A stretch of 64,000 nucleotides of DNA from Deinococcus humi (GTDB lineage Bacteria > Deinococcota > Deinococci > Deinococcales > Deinococcaceae): NCBI RefSeq assembly GCF_014201875.1, contig NZ_JACHFL010000022.1, positions 11,083 through 75,082 on the forward strand. The letters run 5' to 3'. Shown in pieces: positions 43,807-53,224 of the stretch. The notes beneath the pieces were generated by a model. The model was given only the letters and a program-made list of their open reading frames with translations. It made no database searches and was not told where the DNA came from. The position numbers were made by a program, and so were the translations under genes. Within the stretch, counting starts at the first letter, position 1, and each line of letters begins with the position of its first letter.

Positions 43807-46647
43807 TTAACTTGACAGAACCGGCACATCAAAGGCGAGGTTCCCAGTGCCTGGCCCCTCACCCTCCAGCAGCGTCAGCAAAGCCTGGCTGGCCGTCACG
43901 GCGCGCAAGTGCTGGTCCAGCAGCAGCAGGGGATCCGGCTTGGCGTCCAGCGCCGCCCGGTTCAGGTTCAGCGACTCGACCAGTTGCCATTCCAGCGCCT
44001 TGACCACGGCGATGCTGGTCAGGGCCACCACCACGCCGTCGATGCGGTTGTCCGACGTGCGGTAGGGATTGATCTGCAGCAGGAACCACGCCCCATCCTG
44101 GGTCTGCACCTGAGCCTCGTGGGGTTCCAGGGTGTTCAGCACCCTCTGGATGTCTGTCACAAGCCGGTTCTGGCGCAGCAGGACGTGGAAATCACCCAGG
44201 GGCCGGCCCACGTCGGCCGGCGTCAGACGCACCAGGCGGCCGATCGGCGCGGTGAACCGCCGGATGGTCAGGTCATTTCCCAGAAAGAGGATGGCGGTTC
44301 CCGCGGTGTCCAGCAGGTTGTTCAGGTCGTCGTTGGCGCGGGCCTGGTCCTGGATGATGACCTGATGCTCGGCGTTCACGGTGCTCAGCTCCTCGTTGAG
44401 CGACTGCAGTTCCTCTTTCGAGGTCATCAGCTCCTCATTGGCACTCTGCAGCTCCTCGTGACTGGTCTGGAGTTCCTCATGGCTGATCCGCAGGTCCTCC
44501 ACCGAGCAGGCCATCTCCTCGACCGTGGCGCGTAGCGCCTCACGGCCGTGGCGGAGTTCCAGTTCCAGGGCCAGGCGGTGCCCGGCGTCGCTGACACCTT
44601 CCGCCTCTGCGGCGTTCCCAGCCTCTACCATCTCTGCGACAGCCTCACCAGTCTGCTGGAACGTGACCAGCAGCGGCCCATCGCTGGCGGGCTGAAGTGG
44701 CCGGACGGTCAGGTCGAGCGTCTGGGCTTTCCCGGTCTGTGCCCCGTCGGTCTGGAATTCCCCCGGCGTCATGGCCACCAGCCCCCGGTAGGTGACCCGC
44801 CGCCGCTTATGGTGAGCCTCGCGCACGGCGGAGCGCAGCGCCAGCCGCAGGCTGACCGGCACCATCTCGAACACGCTGTTCTGCACCTGCCCTGGCGGGA
44901 GTTCCAGATATCGGCCGGTGCGTCCATGCACGAACAGCACCTCACCCTGACCACTGACCACCACGGCCGGTGGGGCATACTCGGCCAGCAAGGCGTCCTG
45001 CACCATAGGGGCCAGATCAGGGCGGACAGCGGAATCAATGCGGGTCGGCACCGTCTTCAGAGCCGCCCCGCCACCGGGCGGTGTCTCGCCGGCGCGTGGT
45101 GGATACGAGGGATTCAGTGGCGGCCGGCCCGCCTCGCCCCCGTCACGCCGGTAAATCTTCCAGCGCCGGTCGAGCGCGGTAAAGCCCTGCTGATCGGGAC
45201 CGATCGACTCGCTGGCCCCGAGAAACAGCAGGCCGGCAGGCCTGAGGGCGTAGCGGAACAGCTCCAGGATCTGGCGTTGCAGTTCGGTGCCGATGTAGAT
45301 CAGCAGGTTGCGGCAGCTCACCAGATCCAGACGCGTGAACGGCGGATCGGCGAAGGTGCTGTGGGTGGCGAAGACCACGCTGTCCCGGATGCTGCCCCGC
45401 ACCTGGTACTGATTGCCGACGAGCTGAAAGAACCGCTGCAGGCGCTCTTCCGACACGACGTAGGCGATGTCCTTTGGGTACAGGCCCTGCCGGGCGGTGT
45501 TCACGACCACCGGGTCGATGTCGGTGGCGAAGATCTGGACCCTGAGGGGGGGGCCACCTGTCCGTTCCCCAGCCAGCTCCGTGATCAGTTCGTGCAGCAC
45601 GATGGCCAGGGAGTACGCCTCCTCACCGGTCGAGCAGGCCGTGACCCAGACCCTAAAAGTGTCCTGCTCCTGTTTGTACCCTTGCAGGACGCTTCTTAAC
45701 TGGATTTTCAGCGCCTCGAAGGCCTCGGTGTCCCGGAAGAAGCTGGTGACGTTGATGGTGAAATCCTGAAACAGCGCCTCGATCTCGTCCGGGGAGGTTT
45801 CCAGCACCTGGACATAATCGGCGACGTTCCCGATCCCTCGCCCCTTCATGCGGCGGTCAATGCGGCGGATCAGCGTGGCGCGCTTGTAAAGCGTGAAATC
45901 ATGGCCGCTGTGAGCGCGCACCAGCCGCAGGATCGTCTGCAGCGGCGTGCCGGATTCACCCCCACCCTGGACCAGGGCCTCCTCCAGCAGCGGGGGCACC
46001 TCCGCTAGGCCCATCAGGCGGACGGCGAGTTCCGGGGCGGGCAGTACATTGTCCGCCAGCCCCGTGGCTGCCGCGCTGCGGGGCATGTCGGGATACTCGG
46101 CCGTCTGGGGGTCCTCAATCAGCACCCGACCGCCGAGCCGCTTGATGGCCCCGATGCCCCGCGTGCCGTCACTCCCCAGACCCGACAGGACGATGCCCAC
46201 CGCCCGCGCCTGCTGATCGGCGGCCAGCGACTCGAAGAAGTGGTCGATCACCTGGCCGCCCGCCAGGGCCAGGTCTCCAGGACGCAGCGTTCCGCCCCGG
46301 AGACTCAGGCTGTGGCCCGGCGGAATGACGTACACATGGTTGGCCCGCAAGGGCTGGCTGCCGGTGATCTGGACCACGGGCATGGGGGTGCAGCGGGCCA
46401 GAAGGTCCGGCATCAGGCCCGGCGCGTTTGGAGCCAGGTGAGGCACCACGACGAAGGCCATGCCGGTGCTGGGCGGCAGGCCCAGGAAAAAGCGCTCGTA
46501 GCTGTCCAGCGCGCCCGCCGAACCGCTGATGCCCACCACCCGCGTGGGAGATTCCAGTGGGGCCTGGGGGTGGGGGGTGGACTCTTCGGCGATGATCGAG
46601 GCTCCTGGAGGGGCGGGTTCGCGGGCAGGGCACCGCCGGTTCGTCAT
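43807..46647 (-). CDS. CheB-CheR fusion with coiled coil and PAS domains
   Basis: A 946-residue protein. Residues about 35-225 are a CheB methylesterase domain with the catalytic Ser (GISGSAGAL), His (VVVPHLAPN) and Asp (SGLGSDGTRG). About 245-510 is a CheR methyltransferase (ATLIRRIDRRMKGRGI, NVTSFFRDTEAFEAL, SAM site VWVTACSTGEEAYSLA, DLVSCRNLLIYI). A central PAS-like region is followed by a long heptad coiled coil (EELQSANEELMTSKEELQSL) and PAS domains. No kinase domain is attached. There is no che operon nearby, so it likely modifies non-classical partners. A frameshifted HD-GYP gene ends 15 bases upstream on the same strand, suggesting one operon. Confidence 0.92.
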   Translation of the reverse strand: MTNRRCPAREPAPPGASIIAEESTPHPQAPLESPTRVVGISGSAGALDSYERFFLGLPPSTGMAFVVVPHLAPNAPGLMPDLLARCTPMPVVQITGSQPLRANHVYVIPPGHSLSLRGGTLRPGDLALAGGQVIDHFFESLAADQQARAVGIVLSGLGSDGTRGIGAIKRLGGRVLIEDPQTAEYPDMPRSAAATGLADNVLPAPELAVRLMGLAEVPPLLEEALVQGGGESGTPLQTILRLVRAHSGHDFTLYKRATLIRRIDRRMKGRGIGNVADYVQVLETSPDEIEALFQDFTINVTSFFRDTEAFEALKIQLRSVLQGYKQEQDTFRVWVTACSTGEEAYSLAIVLHELITELAGERTGGPPLRVQIFATDIDPVVVNTARQGLYPKDIAYVVSEERLQRFFQLVGNQYQVRGSIRDSVVFATHSTFADPPFTRLDLVSCRNLLIYIGTELQRQILELFRYALRPAGLLFLGASESIGPDQQGFTALDRRWKIYRRDGGEAGRPPLNPSYPPRAGETPPGGGAALKTVPTRIDSAVRPDLAPMVQDALLAEYAPPAVVVSGQGEVLFVHGRTGRYLELPPGQVQNSVFEMVPVSLRLALRSAVREAHHKRRRVTYRGLVAMTPGEFQTDGAQTGKAQTLDLTVRPLQPASDGPLLVTFQQTGEAVAEMVEAGNAAEAEGVSDAGHRLALELELRHGREALRATVEEMACSVEDLRISHEELQTSHEELQSANEELMTSKEELQSLNEELSTVNAEHQVIIQDQARANDDLNNLLDTAGTAILFLGNDLTIRRFTAPIGRLVRLTPADVGRPLGDFHVLLRQNRLVTDIQRVLNTLEPHEAQVQTQDGAWFLLQINPYRTSDNRIDGVVVALTSIAVVKALEWQLVESLNLNRAALDAKPDPLLLLDQHLRAVTASQALLTLLEGEGPGTGNLAFDVPVLSS

Positions 46648-46662
46648 GGGTCAGTTTATGCC

Positions 46663-47344
46663 TTACGGGACCTGTGCCGTCCAGCCGCCCTCATGTTCAC
46701 CCTGGCCGAACAGGTCCACGAACACCCGGGTCAGCACCGGATCAAAATGCTGTCCCGCCTGCGCCTTGATCTCGGCCAGCGCCGCCGCCCGCGTCCACGC
46801 CACCTTGTATGGCCGCTCGCTCGTCAAGGCGTCATAGACATCGCACAGCGCGAACAGCCGGCCTTCCAGACTGATCTCCTCGCCCACCTTCCCTGCCGGG
46901 TAGCCCTGGCCATCCCAACGCTCATGGTGATCCCCTATCACCCGCAGCGCCGCGTCCGGCAGGCCGTCCAGTTCTGCCGCAAAGCGCAGCCCGGCGTCCA
47001 CATGCGCACGCATCACCGTCCACTCCGCAGCGTCCAGTGGGCCGGGTTTGTGCAGCACCACGCGCGGGACCGTGAGCTTGCCGATGTCGTGCAGGTACGC
47101 CCCCCAGCGCAGCGCCCGCATGTGGGACGGGGACCACGACAGGGCCCCAGCCAGACGCAGGGCCAGCGCGGTCACGCGGTCCGTGTGGCCCCGGGTTTCG
47201 CTGTCCCGCACTTCCAGCAGCAGGGCCAGGGCGTGCAGCGCGGCGTCGCATGCCGCGTCGGCCTGCCGCCAGTCGCCGCTGGAAGGCCGTCTCGACGGCG
47301 TCCAGCTCAGCCTCAGCGAGAACGCGCAGCCTACCAGCCCCCAT
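46663..47344 (-). pseudogene. HD-GYP phosphodiesterase with an N-terminal frameshift
   Basis: The HD-GYP domain is intact: GHTDRVTALALRLAGALSWS, LHDIGKLTVPRVVLHKPGPL, HHERWDGQGYPAGK, CDVYDALTSERPYKVAW. Upstream, the helix DAALHALALLLEVRDSETRG is in the same frame but no start codon exists there. The natural start (MGAGRLRVLAEAELDAVETA) is in another frame. The two join at about 47280 (AFQ to SGDWRQADAACD) if one base is removed or two added. Either a sequencing slip or a real pseudogene. It resembles the domain at 42065 but has no GAF. Confidence 0.75.
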
Positions 47345-47506
47345 GACGTCAGGATAACCCAGCGAACCTCACACGACTCTCAACAATCCAGTCCCCAGGA
47401 AACCAGGCCGGCATCAATAGATTGTGGAGCGCCGCCGTCAGCAACATCACCATGACAGTCCATCCCTGGCCCCGGAATACCAACTGATCAGCACCATGAG
47501 CGGTCT

Positions 47507-49219
47507 TCAGCGCGGCAGCGTGAACCCGAACGTTGCGCCCTCGCCCAGCACGCCCTGCGCGCTGACCGTCCCCCCATGCCGCGCGATGATCCGCCGCACG
47601 TTCGCCAGCCCCACCCCCGTGCCCTCAAACTCGCGCTCCAGGTGCAGCCGCTGGAATACCCCGAACAACTTGTCCTGATACTGGGGATCGAAGCCCACCC
47701 CGTTGTCGCGCACAAATACCGCCCACGCGCCCTCGCGCGCTTCGGCCCACACCTCGATGACCGCCGTCTCGCGGGGCCGGGTGTACTTCACGGCGTTGCT
47801 CAGCAGGTTGCTCACCACCTGTTGCAGGGTGTCCTGATCCCCGGTCACCAACGGCAGCGGCGTCACCCGCCACTGCACCGCCCGGCCCTGCGCCTCCATC
47901 TCCAGGTCCTGCCGTGAGCGCAGCACCAGCGCCTCCAGGTCCACCGTCCCCAAGCGCAACGGCAGCCGGGCCGCGCGAGAGAGTTCGAGCATGGCGTCAA
48001 TCAGCACGTTCATCCGGCCCGCCGCCTCGTCGATCACGCCCAGGTAATGCGACGCTTTGAGGTCCAGCTGTGATCCCATGCCCTTGCGCAGCAGCCCGCT
48101 GAAGCCCTGGATGTGCCGCACCGGAGCCCGCAAGTCGTGTGAGACGCTGTAGGCAAAGGCTTCGAGTTCCTCGTTGGCCGCCTGCAAGGCCGCCCGCTGC
48201 TGCTCGGCATGCCGGGTCTGTTCCAGCCGCTCCAACGCCAGCGTCAGGCTGCGTTCCACCGTACCCAGGACCGCGCGGTCCACCGAGGACCAGACGCGGG
48301 TGTCGTTCAGCGCGAAGCCCAGCACGCCCTGAACCTGCCCGTTCACCCGTACCGGCAGCGTCGCGGTGGCCTGCGGGTAGGGGTTATTGCCCAGCAGCTG
48401 GTCGGCGGCGGGGTCATAGACGTCCTGGTAGTGTGCCTGCCCGCTACGCCACGGGATCAGCAGGTTGGGGGTGGTCTCAAAGGGAAATCCGGCGTCCACG
48501 GCAGCCTGCAACTCCGGGAAACTGGCCAGACCCACCTGGACCTTGATGCGCCACAGGCCGTCCTCCGGCACATAGTACCCCACGAACCCGGCGGCCAGCA
48601 GCGGCAGCACCACCTCCTGCACACGGCGGATCAGCGTCAGGGCGTCCGTTTCCAACCCCAGGTCACGCGTCAGGACGGCGAACGCCTCCAGGGTGGCGTT
48701 GCGCCGTTCGACGGTGATGCGGTGAAGCTCGGCCTGCTGCGCGGCGCGCACCCGGGCGGTGGTCTCGGTCACGATGGCCAGTACCCCGCCCACGGCGCCG
48801 TGATCATCCTTGACTGGGCTGAAATTCAGCGTGAAGTACCCCGGCCCCGTGGGGTCACTGGGACGCAGTGCCAGCGGTTGATCAGTGAACGTGAAGGTCT
48901 CACCGCGCGTCAGGACGCCCTCGAAGATGGAGCGGTTGAAGTCCCAGACTTCCGGCCAGCATGCCTGGTTGGGCTGGCCCAGACCGGCGGGATGCTTGTC
49001 GCCCATGACGATGCGGTAGCCGTCGTTGTAAATCTGGATCAGCTCGGGACCCCACAACACGATCATGGGGAGCGGCTGGGCCAGCAGGAGTTCAGTGACG
49101 ACGCGCAGACTGATCGGCCAATCCTCACGGGGTCCCAGCGGGGTGGCCGCCCAGTCGAAGCCCTGGATCAGGGCGGGCATCTCGTGTTCGGCGGGTTCAG
49201 GGGCGGGATCGGGAGTCAA
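47507..49219 (-). CDS. PAS-GAF sensor histidine kinase
   Basis: A 570-residue soluble kinase. Residues about 18-160 form a PAS domain of the kind starting FDWAATPLGPREDWPISLRV. A GAF domain follows (about 175-335; ATLEAFAVLTRDLGLETDAL), then HisKA with SVSHDLRAPVRH (His at about 362) and HATPase_c with NLLSNAVKYT, RDNGVGFD, FQRLHLEREFEGTGVGLANV, all intact. It closely resembles the kinases at 1135, 26395 and 53225 in its catalytic half. Start ATG at 49219; no response regulator adjacent. The 243 bases upstream contain nothing recognised. Confidence 0.9.
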   Translation of the reverse strand: MTPDPAPEPAEHEMPALIQGFDWAATPLGPREDWPISLRVVTELLLAQPLPMIVLWGPELIQIYNDGYRIVMGDKHPAGLGQPNQACWPEVWDFNRSIFEGVLTRGETFTFTDQPLALRPSDPTGPGYFTLNFSPVKDDHGAVGGVLAIVTETTARVRAAQQAELHRITVERRNATLEAFAVLTRDLGLETDALTLIRRVQEVVLPLLAAGFVGYYVPEDGLWRIKVQVGLASFPELQAAVDAGFPFETTPNLLIPWRSGQAHYQDVYDPAADQLLGNNPYPQATATLPVRVNGQVQGVLGFALNDTRVWSSVDRAVLGTVERSLTLALERLEQTRHAEQQRAALQAANEELEAFAYSVSHDLRAPVRHIQGFSGLLRKGMGSQLDLKASHYLGVIDEAAGRMNVLIDAMLELSRAARLPLRLGTVDLEALVLRSRQDLEMEAQGRAVQWRVTPLPLVTGDQDTLQQVVSNLLSNAVKYTRPRETAVIEVWAEAREGAWAVFVRDNGVGFDPQYQDKLFGVFQRLHLEREFEGTGVGLANVRRIIARHGGTVSAQGVLGEGATFGFTLPR

Positions 49220-49462
49220 GACAGGCTCCGACGACGTGGATGACGGTTCAGACGGGGCGGACGTGGGGAGAGAAGCAGTCTAGGGCTTTGCCCGCCGCCT
49301 GATGTCACCGCCACATCAAAGCCAGCGTCGTAGCGCTTTTCACCGCTTCTCATTCTGTTGCTCTCTTGCCACCACCGTTTCAGCATGCCTCCAAACTCCA
49401 GATCCAGAAGGCGCTCACGGGATCTGGAGAGGATTTCGCCCTTCGTCAGGTCAAGCCCTTGA

Positions 49463-49753
49463 TCAGTGGGTGCTGAAGGTGTCAGGTCCTATCCGTCGGA
49501 AGTGCCACAGGGCCATCCCGATGATCCAGATGGGGGGAGGCAGATCGGAACGGACAAAACAGCACGCTGAACGGCACATCAACACAAAAGCGTCCTCAAC
49601 GGCCTGTTCAGGATCGGCCAGACCCTCACGTTGGGCCAGCATCAGGATGCGTCCGGCGTAGCGGCCGTGCAGGAGGAAGAGGGCACCCTCATCTCCGCCG
49701 GCCAGGGCCTGCAAGAGCCGCAGGTCATCCGGCCGATCCTCCTCCCTGACCAC
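49463..49753 (-). CDS. Truncated ECF-like sigma factor, region 2 only
   Basis: A 96-residue product. RLLQALAGGDEGALFLLHGR and MLAQREGLADPEQAVEDAFV match sigma region 2 of ECF sigma factors (helix, GD..A...LY..Y, ..D...AEE.VQ..F). WIIGMALWHFRRIG matches the W-(L/I)-x-x-I-A-R-N motif at the end of region 2. The protein then ends, with no region 4 for -35 recognition. It starts with GTG nine bases after the hydrolase stop, so the two may be cotranscribed. It could be a remnant or, less likely, a small regulatory protein. Confidence 0.5.
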   Translation of the reverse strand: MVREEDRPDDLRLLQALAGGDEGALFLLHGRYAGRILMLAQREGLADPEQAVEDAFVLMCRSACCFVRSDLPPPIWIIGMALWHFRRIGPDTFSTH

Positions 49754-49761
49754 CAGAACCT

Positions 49762-50658
49762 TTAACGGAAGTTCTGTGACCGTGCCCAGTCCACAATGGC
49801 GCGGTTGGCGGCGTCAGCGTTCTCGTAAATCGCGGCGTGGGCCGCGCCGGGAATCAGCACCAGCTTGCTGCCCGCGATGTTCTGCTCCATCTTCATGGCG
49901 AAGGGCGGCGGGTACACCGTGTCTTCCACGCCCTCCAGAATCAGCGTCGGCACGGTGATGCTCGCCAGCGTGGGCAGCGAGTCGGGCCGCTCGGACAGCG
50001 CCTTGGCCCCGGCCACGTCGCCAGCCACGCTGGCCTGCCGCACGATGTCGCTCAGGAACTTCACGTCGCCGGGTTTGTTCAGGCGGGTCACGCCGGTCAG
50101 CATGTCCTTGAGCAGTTCGCCCACCAGCGACTGCGGGCCGTAGGTCACGGCCTTCTGCGCCATGCCGCCCCACAGGGCCTTCTCCACCACGTTGGCGGGG
50201 TTGGCGATGGTGTCGATCAGCAGCATGCCCTTGAAGCGTTCGGGGGCGGTGCGGTACATCTCGAAGACGATGGGGCCGCCCATCGACATGCCGCCGATGA
50301 TCGCGCTGGGCACATTCAGCTGATCCATGACCGTCAGCGCATCGTTGGCATAGGTCTGGATGGAGCCGGCGTCGTCCGCCGCGGCCACGCTCTGGCCGTA
50401 GCCGCGGTGGTCAATCGTGATGACCCGGTAGCCCGCGTTCGCCAGCGCGTCGCGGTTGCGCGAGAACAGTTCGCCGCTCAGGGGGTAACCGTGCAGCAGC
50501 AGCATAGGTGTGCCGCTGCCCTGCGAGACGTAGTGAATCTGCGCGCCGTTCACAGCCAGCATGCCTTCCTGCCGCATCCCATCATTGCCGCCAGCCAGGG
50601 CTGCGCCGGAAAGAAGCGTCAGGGTCAGGGCCAATTTGCTCTTGTGTGCTTGCTTCAT
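49762..50658 (-). CDS. Secreted alpha/beta hydrolase
   Basis: A 298-residue protein with a Sec signal peptide (MKQAHKSKLALTLTLLSGAA, cleavage near ALAGG). The fold signature is HGYPLSGELF, DHRGYGQS, the nucleophile elbow GGMSMGG (Ser), EGVEDTVYPP (Asp region) and PGAAHAAIYEN (His), so the Ser-Asp-His triad is complete. GAGG precedes ATG 50658; the longer frame to 50706 is less likely. It resembles haloperoxidase/esterase-type hydrolases. Substrate unknown. Confidence 0.88.
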   Translation of the reverse strand: MKQAHKSKLALTLTLLSGAALAGGNDGMRQEGMLAVNGAQIHYVSQGSGTPMLLLHGYPLSGELFSRNRDALANAGYRVITIDHRGYGQSVAAADDAGSIQTYANDALTVMDQLNVPSAIIGGMSMGGPIVFEMYRTAPERFKGMLLIDTIANPANVVEKALWGGMAQKAVTYGPQSLVGELLKDMLTGVTRLNKPGDVKFLSDIVRQASVAGDVAGAKALSERPDSLPTLASITVPTLILEGVEDTVYPPPFAMKMEQNIAGSKLVLIPGAAHAAIYENADAANRAIVDWARSQNFR

Positions 50659-50809
50659 GAAAAACCTCGGCGACGGGGCCGCGTGCCTGGGGTCAGGCGG
50701 CCACATCGTTTCTCTTGCCTGAACAGCCTAAAGAGGCTCCAGCAGACGTGGGGAAGCTGGCCTTCATCGCATCTTTGAATTCACCTCGCGCTCACCCCGC
50801 CTTGCCCGC

Positions 50810-52036
50810 TCACGTCCCGGACGTCTCCCCTGCCAGCACCCTGCGAAGAAAGCGGGCCAGCGTCGCCTCGTACCATTCCGGGTTCATGTTCCAGGGCCGA
50901 ATATGTTCGGCCCCCTCCACCCGGTGGTACTCCACGATGTCCGGTCTCGCGTGAGCAAAGCGCTCCACATGCGCCACCGGCACCGTCCGGTCCGTGCTGC
51001 CGTGAAACAGCAGCATCGGCGTCTGAAATTGGTCCATCACGCTGTGGTGGTCAATGGCATCGAAGTCCTGGCCGCTCTTGAGGACCGTCAGGTATTCCAC
51101 CAGACGCGCGAACGGACGCACGTAATAGCGCCGGGCAAAGTGACGGATCAGGGAACGCCACTCCAAGGGCGGGGAATCCAGCACCACTCCCGCGATCCGG
51201 GGGGCCAGCGCGCTGTAGCGCAAGAAGGCCAGCGTGATGCCGCCGCCCATACTGAAGCCCATCAGCACAATTCGCCGTGCCCCGTGGGCCTGCGCAAACT
51301 GCACGGCGGATTCCAGGTCTTCCCATTCCTCGGCACTGAGTTTATAGACGCCCTGCGGCGTGCGGGGTGCGCCGTGGGCGTTGCGGTACGTGATGGTCAG
51401 GCTGCTCAGGCCCAGCCGGGCGAAGGTGGGCAGGACGCGCAACGCGTCCTGCCGCAGGCCCCGGTACCCGTGGGTCACGATGATCCAATCGGTGTCCGCC
51501 ACTGCGCCGCCCGCCCCTCCCGGCACCAGCCAGGCGGGCATGGCACCGTGCGGGGCAGGCACGAGAACGTCCTGGTAGGCCAGGCCACGCGACGCCGGAG
51601 TGCCCAGTCCGACGGTGGTGGGGCGCACCGCGTGGCCCACGGTCAGGGCGGCCTGCTGCCACCGCACGGCGCGGGTCACGGTGCGGCGGGTGCGTGTCAG
51701 GACTGGACCGAGCTGGGCGAAGCGCGGCACGCCATCCAGGTCATCCCATTCCAGGTCCAGCACGCCAGGACGGGTGGTGGCCGCGTTGCGGGTCAGGATC
51801 ACCTGTGGGGCGGGTGAGCTGTGGGGGGTGATCCGCCTGGACTCAGGAGTCAACGGCTGCTCGCCCTGGAGGCCCAGGATGCGGGTGCTGGGAATGCGCC
51901 GGCGGACGGGTGAGGCCCACACCAGCGCGTCGGCGAAGTACCAGCCCACGGTCACGATGGCCGTGCCGCTCAGGCCAAGCACAAGCAAGACCAGGGTCAG
52001 GGGACGTGGCCTGGACAGGCGTCTGGAGGGCTTCAC
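50810..52036 (-). CDS. Membrane-anchored alpha/beta hydrolase
   Basis: A 408-residue protein with an N-terminal membrane anchor (PLTLVLLVLGLSGTAIVTVG) and an extracytoplasmic hydrolase domain from about residue 150. Motifs are IIVTHGYRGLRQDALR, the nucleophile elbow GFSMGGGI, LLFHGSTDRTVPV (Asp) and GAEHIRPW (His). It belongs to the family of YqkD/FrsA-like peptidase- or esterase-type hydrolases. It starts with GTG. It is 151 bases from the other hydrolase gene on the same strand, but the two are only distantly similar. Confidence 0.85.
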   Translation of the reverse strand: MKPSRRLSRPRPLTLVLLVLGLSGTAIVTVGWYFADALVWASPVRRRIPSTRILGLQGEQPLTPESRRITPHSSPAPQVILTRNAATTRPGVLDLEWDDLDGVPRFAQLGPVLTRTRRTVTRAVRWQQAALTVGHAVRPTTVGLGTPASRGLAYQDVLVPAPHGAMPAWLVPGGAGGAVADTDWIIVTHGYRGLRQDALRVLPTFARLGLSSLTITYRNAHGAPRTPQGVYKLSAEEWEDLESAVQFAQAHGARRIVLMGFSMGGGITLAFLRYSALAPRIAGVVLDSPPLEWRSLIRHFARRYYVRPFARLVEYLTVLKSGQDFDAIDHHSVMDQFQTPMLLFHGSTDRTVPVAHVERFAHARPDIVEYHRVEGAEHIRPWNMNPEWYEATLARFLRRVLAGETSGT

Positions 52037-52249
52037 ATTGAAAATCGTGCCACTGCCAAGGTTCCGTAGACCATAACCCTGCCCCCGTTTCCAGCGCCAG
52101 CCTGACGGCAGGTTGAATCGGTGCCTGGGCCGAACCCAGTCCGCCTGATGCCCCGCTGCCCCCAGGCCGGCGTGTCCTCGGCCGTCTCCCCCTTGCCGAA
52201 CAGCACCCGGTCCAGCGTATCCGGCTGCGCGACGTGGCCCGCAGCCGCT

Positions 52250-52612
52250 TCAGATGACCTGCGCGACAAGGTCACGCAGCTGTGTGGCCGCGCCCAGATC
52301 CTTGACCACGTAACCCATGGCCCCCAAATTGAGCGTCTGTGCCGCCAGCCCCGGATGCGCGTGGCCGCTCAGCACCACCACCGGCACCCCCGAGGACAAC
52401 TCCAGCGCGCGGCCCAGCAGCTCCAGGCCCTGCCCGTCCGGCAAACTCAGGTCCAGCACCAGTAGCTCGAACGTGCCGCCGGGCCAACGTGCGGCGGCCG
52501 CGGTGAACGTTGGCACCTCCTCGATCCGCCAGTCCACCCCCAGCGCCGCCAGCTCTTCGCGCAGCAGCAGCGCGTCCACGGGGTGGTCCTCGACCAGCAT
52601 CACCCGCGTCAT
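52250..52612 (-). CDS. Single-domain response regulator
   Basis: A 120-residue receiver: acidic pair VED (E8-D9), phospho-acceptor Asp54 in LLVLDLSLPDGQG, Ser switch in VVVLSGHAH, Lys in GYVVKDLGA. No output domain. Very similar in layout to the second regulator of the six-PAS operon (25439). ATG 52612 or the in-frame ATG 52621 could be used. No kinase is in the same operon; it could serve the orphan kinases on either side. Confidence 0.9.
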   Translation of the reverse strand: MTRVMLVEDHPVDALLLREELAALGVDWRIEEVPTFTAAAARWPGGTFELLVLDLSLPDGQGLELLGRALELSSGVPVVVLSGHAHPGLAAQTLNLGAMGYVVKDLGAATQLRDLVAQVI

Positions 52613-53224
52613 GCCGCCCACCCGGGCCCGGCATCCAGGCCCGGCGTCTCACGGCAGTGAATCGCCCGGTCCAGCCAGACGCGCCGTCGCTCAAGGTCTG
52701 CGGCGGGAACACTCTGGAGGCCGCACGGTGCCCACCTGTCGTTCATACCCCAGGGTAAAGACCCGCAGGTCCCCTGACGCTCAACCACATGAAGTCGTCT
52801 TCAACGTCCTCTCAGCAGTGCAGCAGATCAGTCCGTGGAGGGTTGGTGTGAAGCCTGGGGCGAAGGGGCTTGAAGCAGCACTTCCGCGTCAGGGTGACCG
52901 GCGCGGATGGCCAGGATGTACAGGCGGTTGACCAAGCTTTCGAGCCGCTCGCCGCGCAGGTTGTGGGTCTCGAGGTGCTCCAGCAGCAGGTCGGCGATCA
53001 GGCGGCCCTCGTCCGGGGTCAGCGAGAGGTCACAGGCGGGTGCGTCGGTTGGGCCGGCTCCTGTGGTTTGTCATGTCTTTATTCTGGTGGAATGAACCCC
53101 TCGGACAGGATCACAGGCCAAGTCACTTCGACCCGATCGGCAGCTACGCTGACCACACTGCGCAGGAGCCCAGATGATCCAGCGTGCGGCCGTGCGGCCT
53201 GAGTGCGCTTTATAGTGCTGGCGA
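52613..53224. other. Intergenic region with one probable gene remnant
   Basis: About 610 bases upstream of the kinase at 53225. Apart from the remnant at 52828-53074, nothing is recognised. Confidence 0.4.
52828..53074 (-). pseudogene. Small hypothetical gene, apparently frameshifted near its start
   Basis: One minus-strand frame reads DLSLTPDEGRLIADLLLEHL, then NLRGERLESLVNRLYILAIR and HPDAEVLLQ, which looks like a genuine helical protein end. That frame has no start codon. An ATG at 53074 (MTNHRSRPNRRTR) is in another frame and would join it after a one-base change near 53035. Function unknown. Confidence 0.4.
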
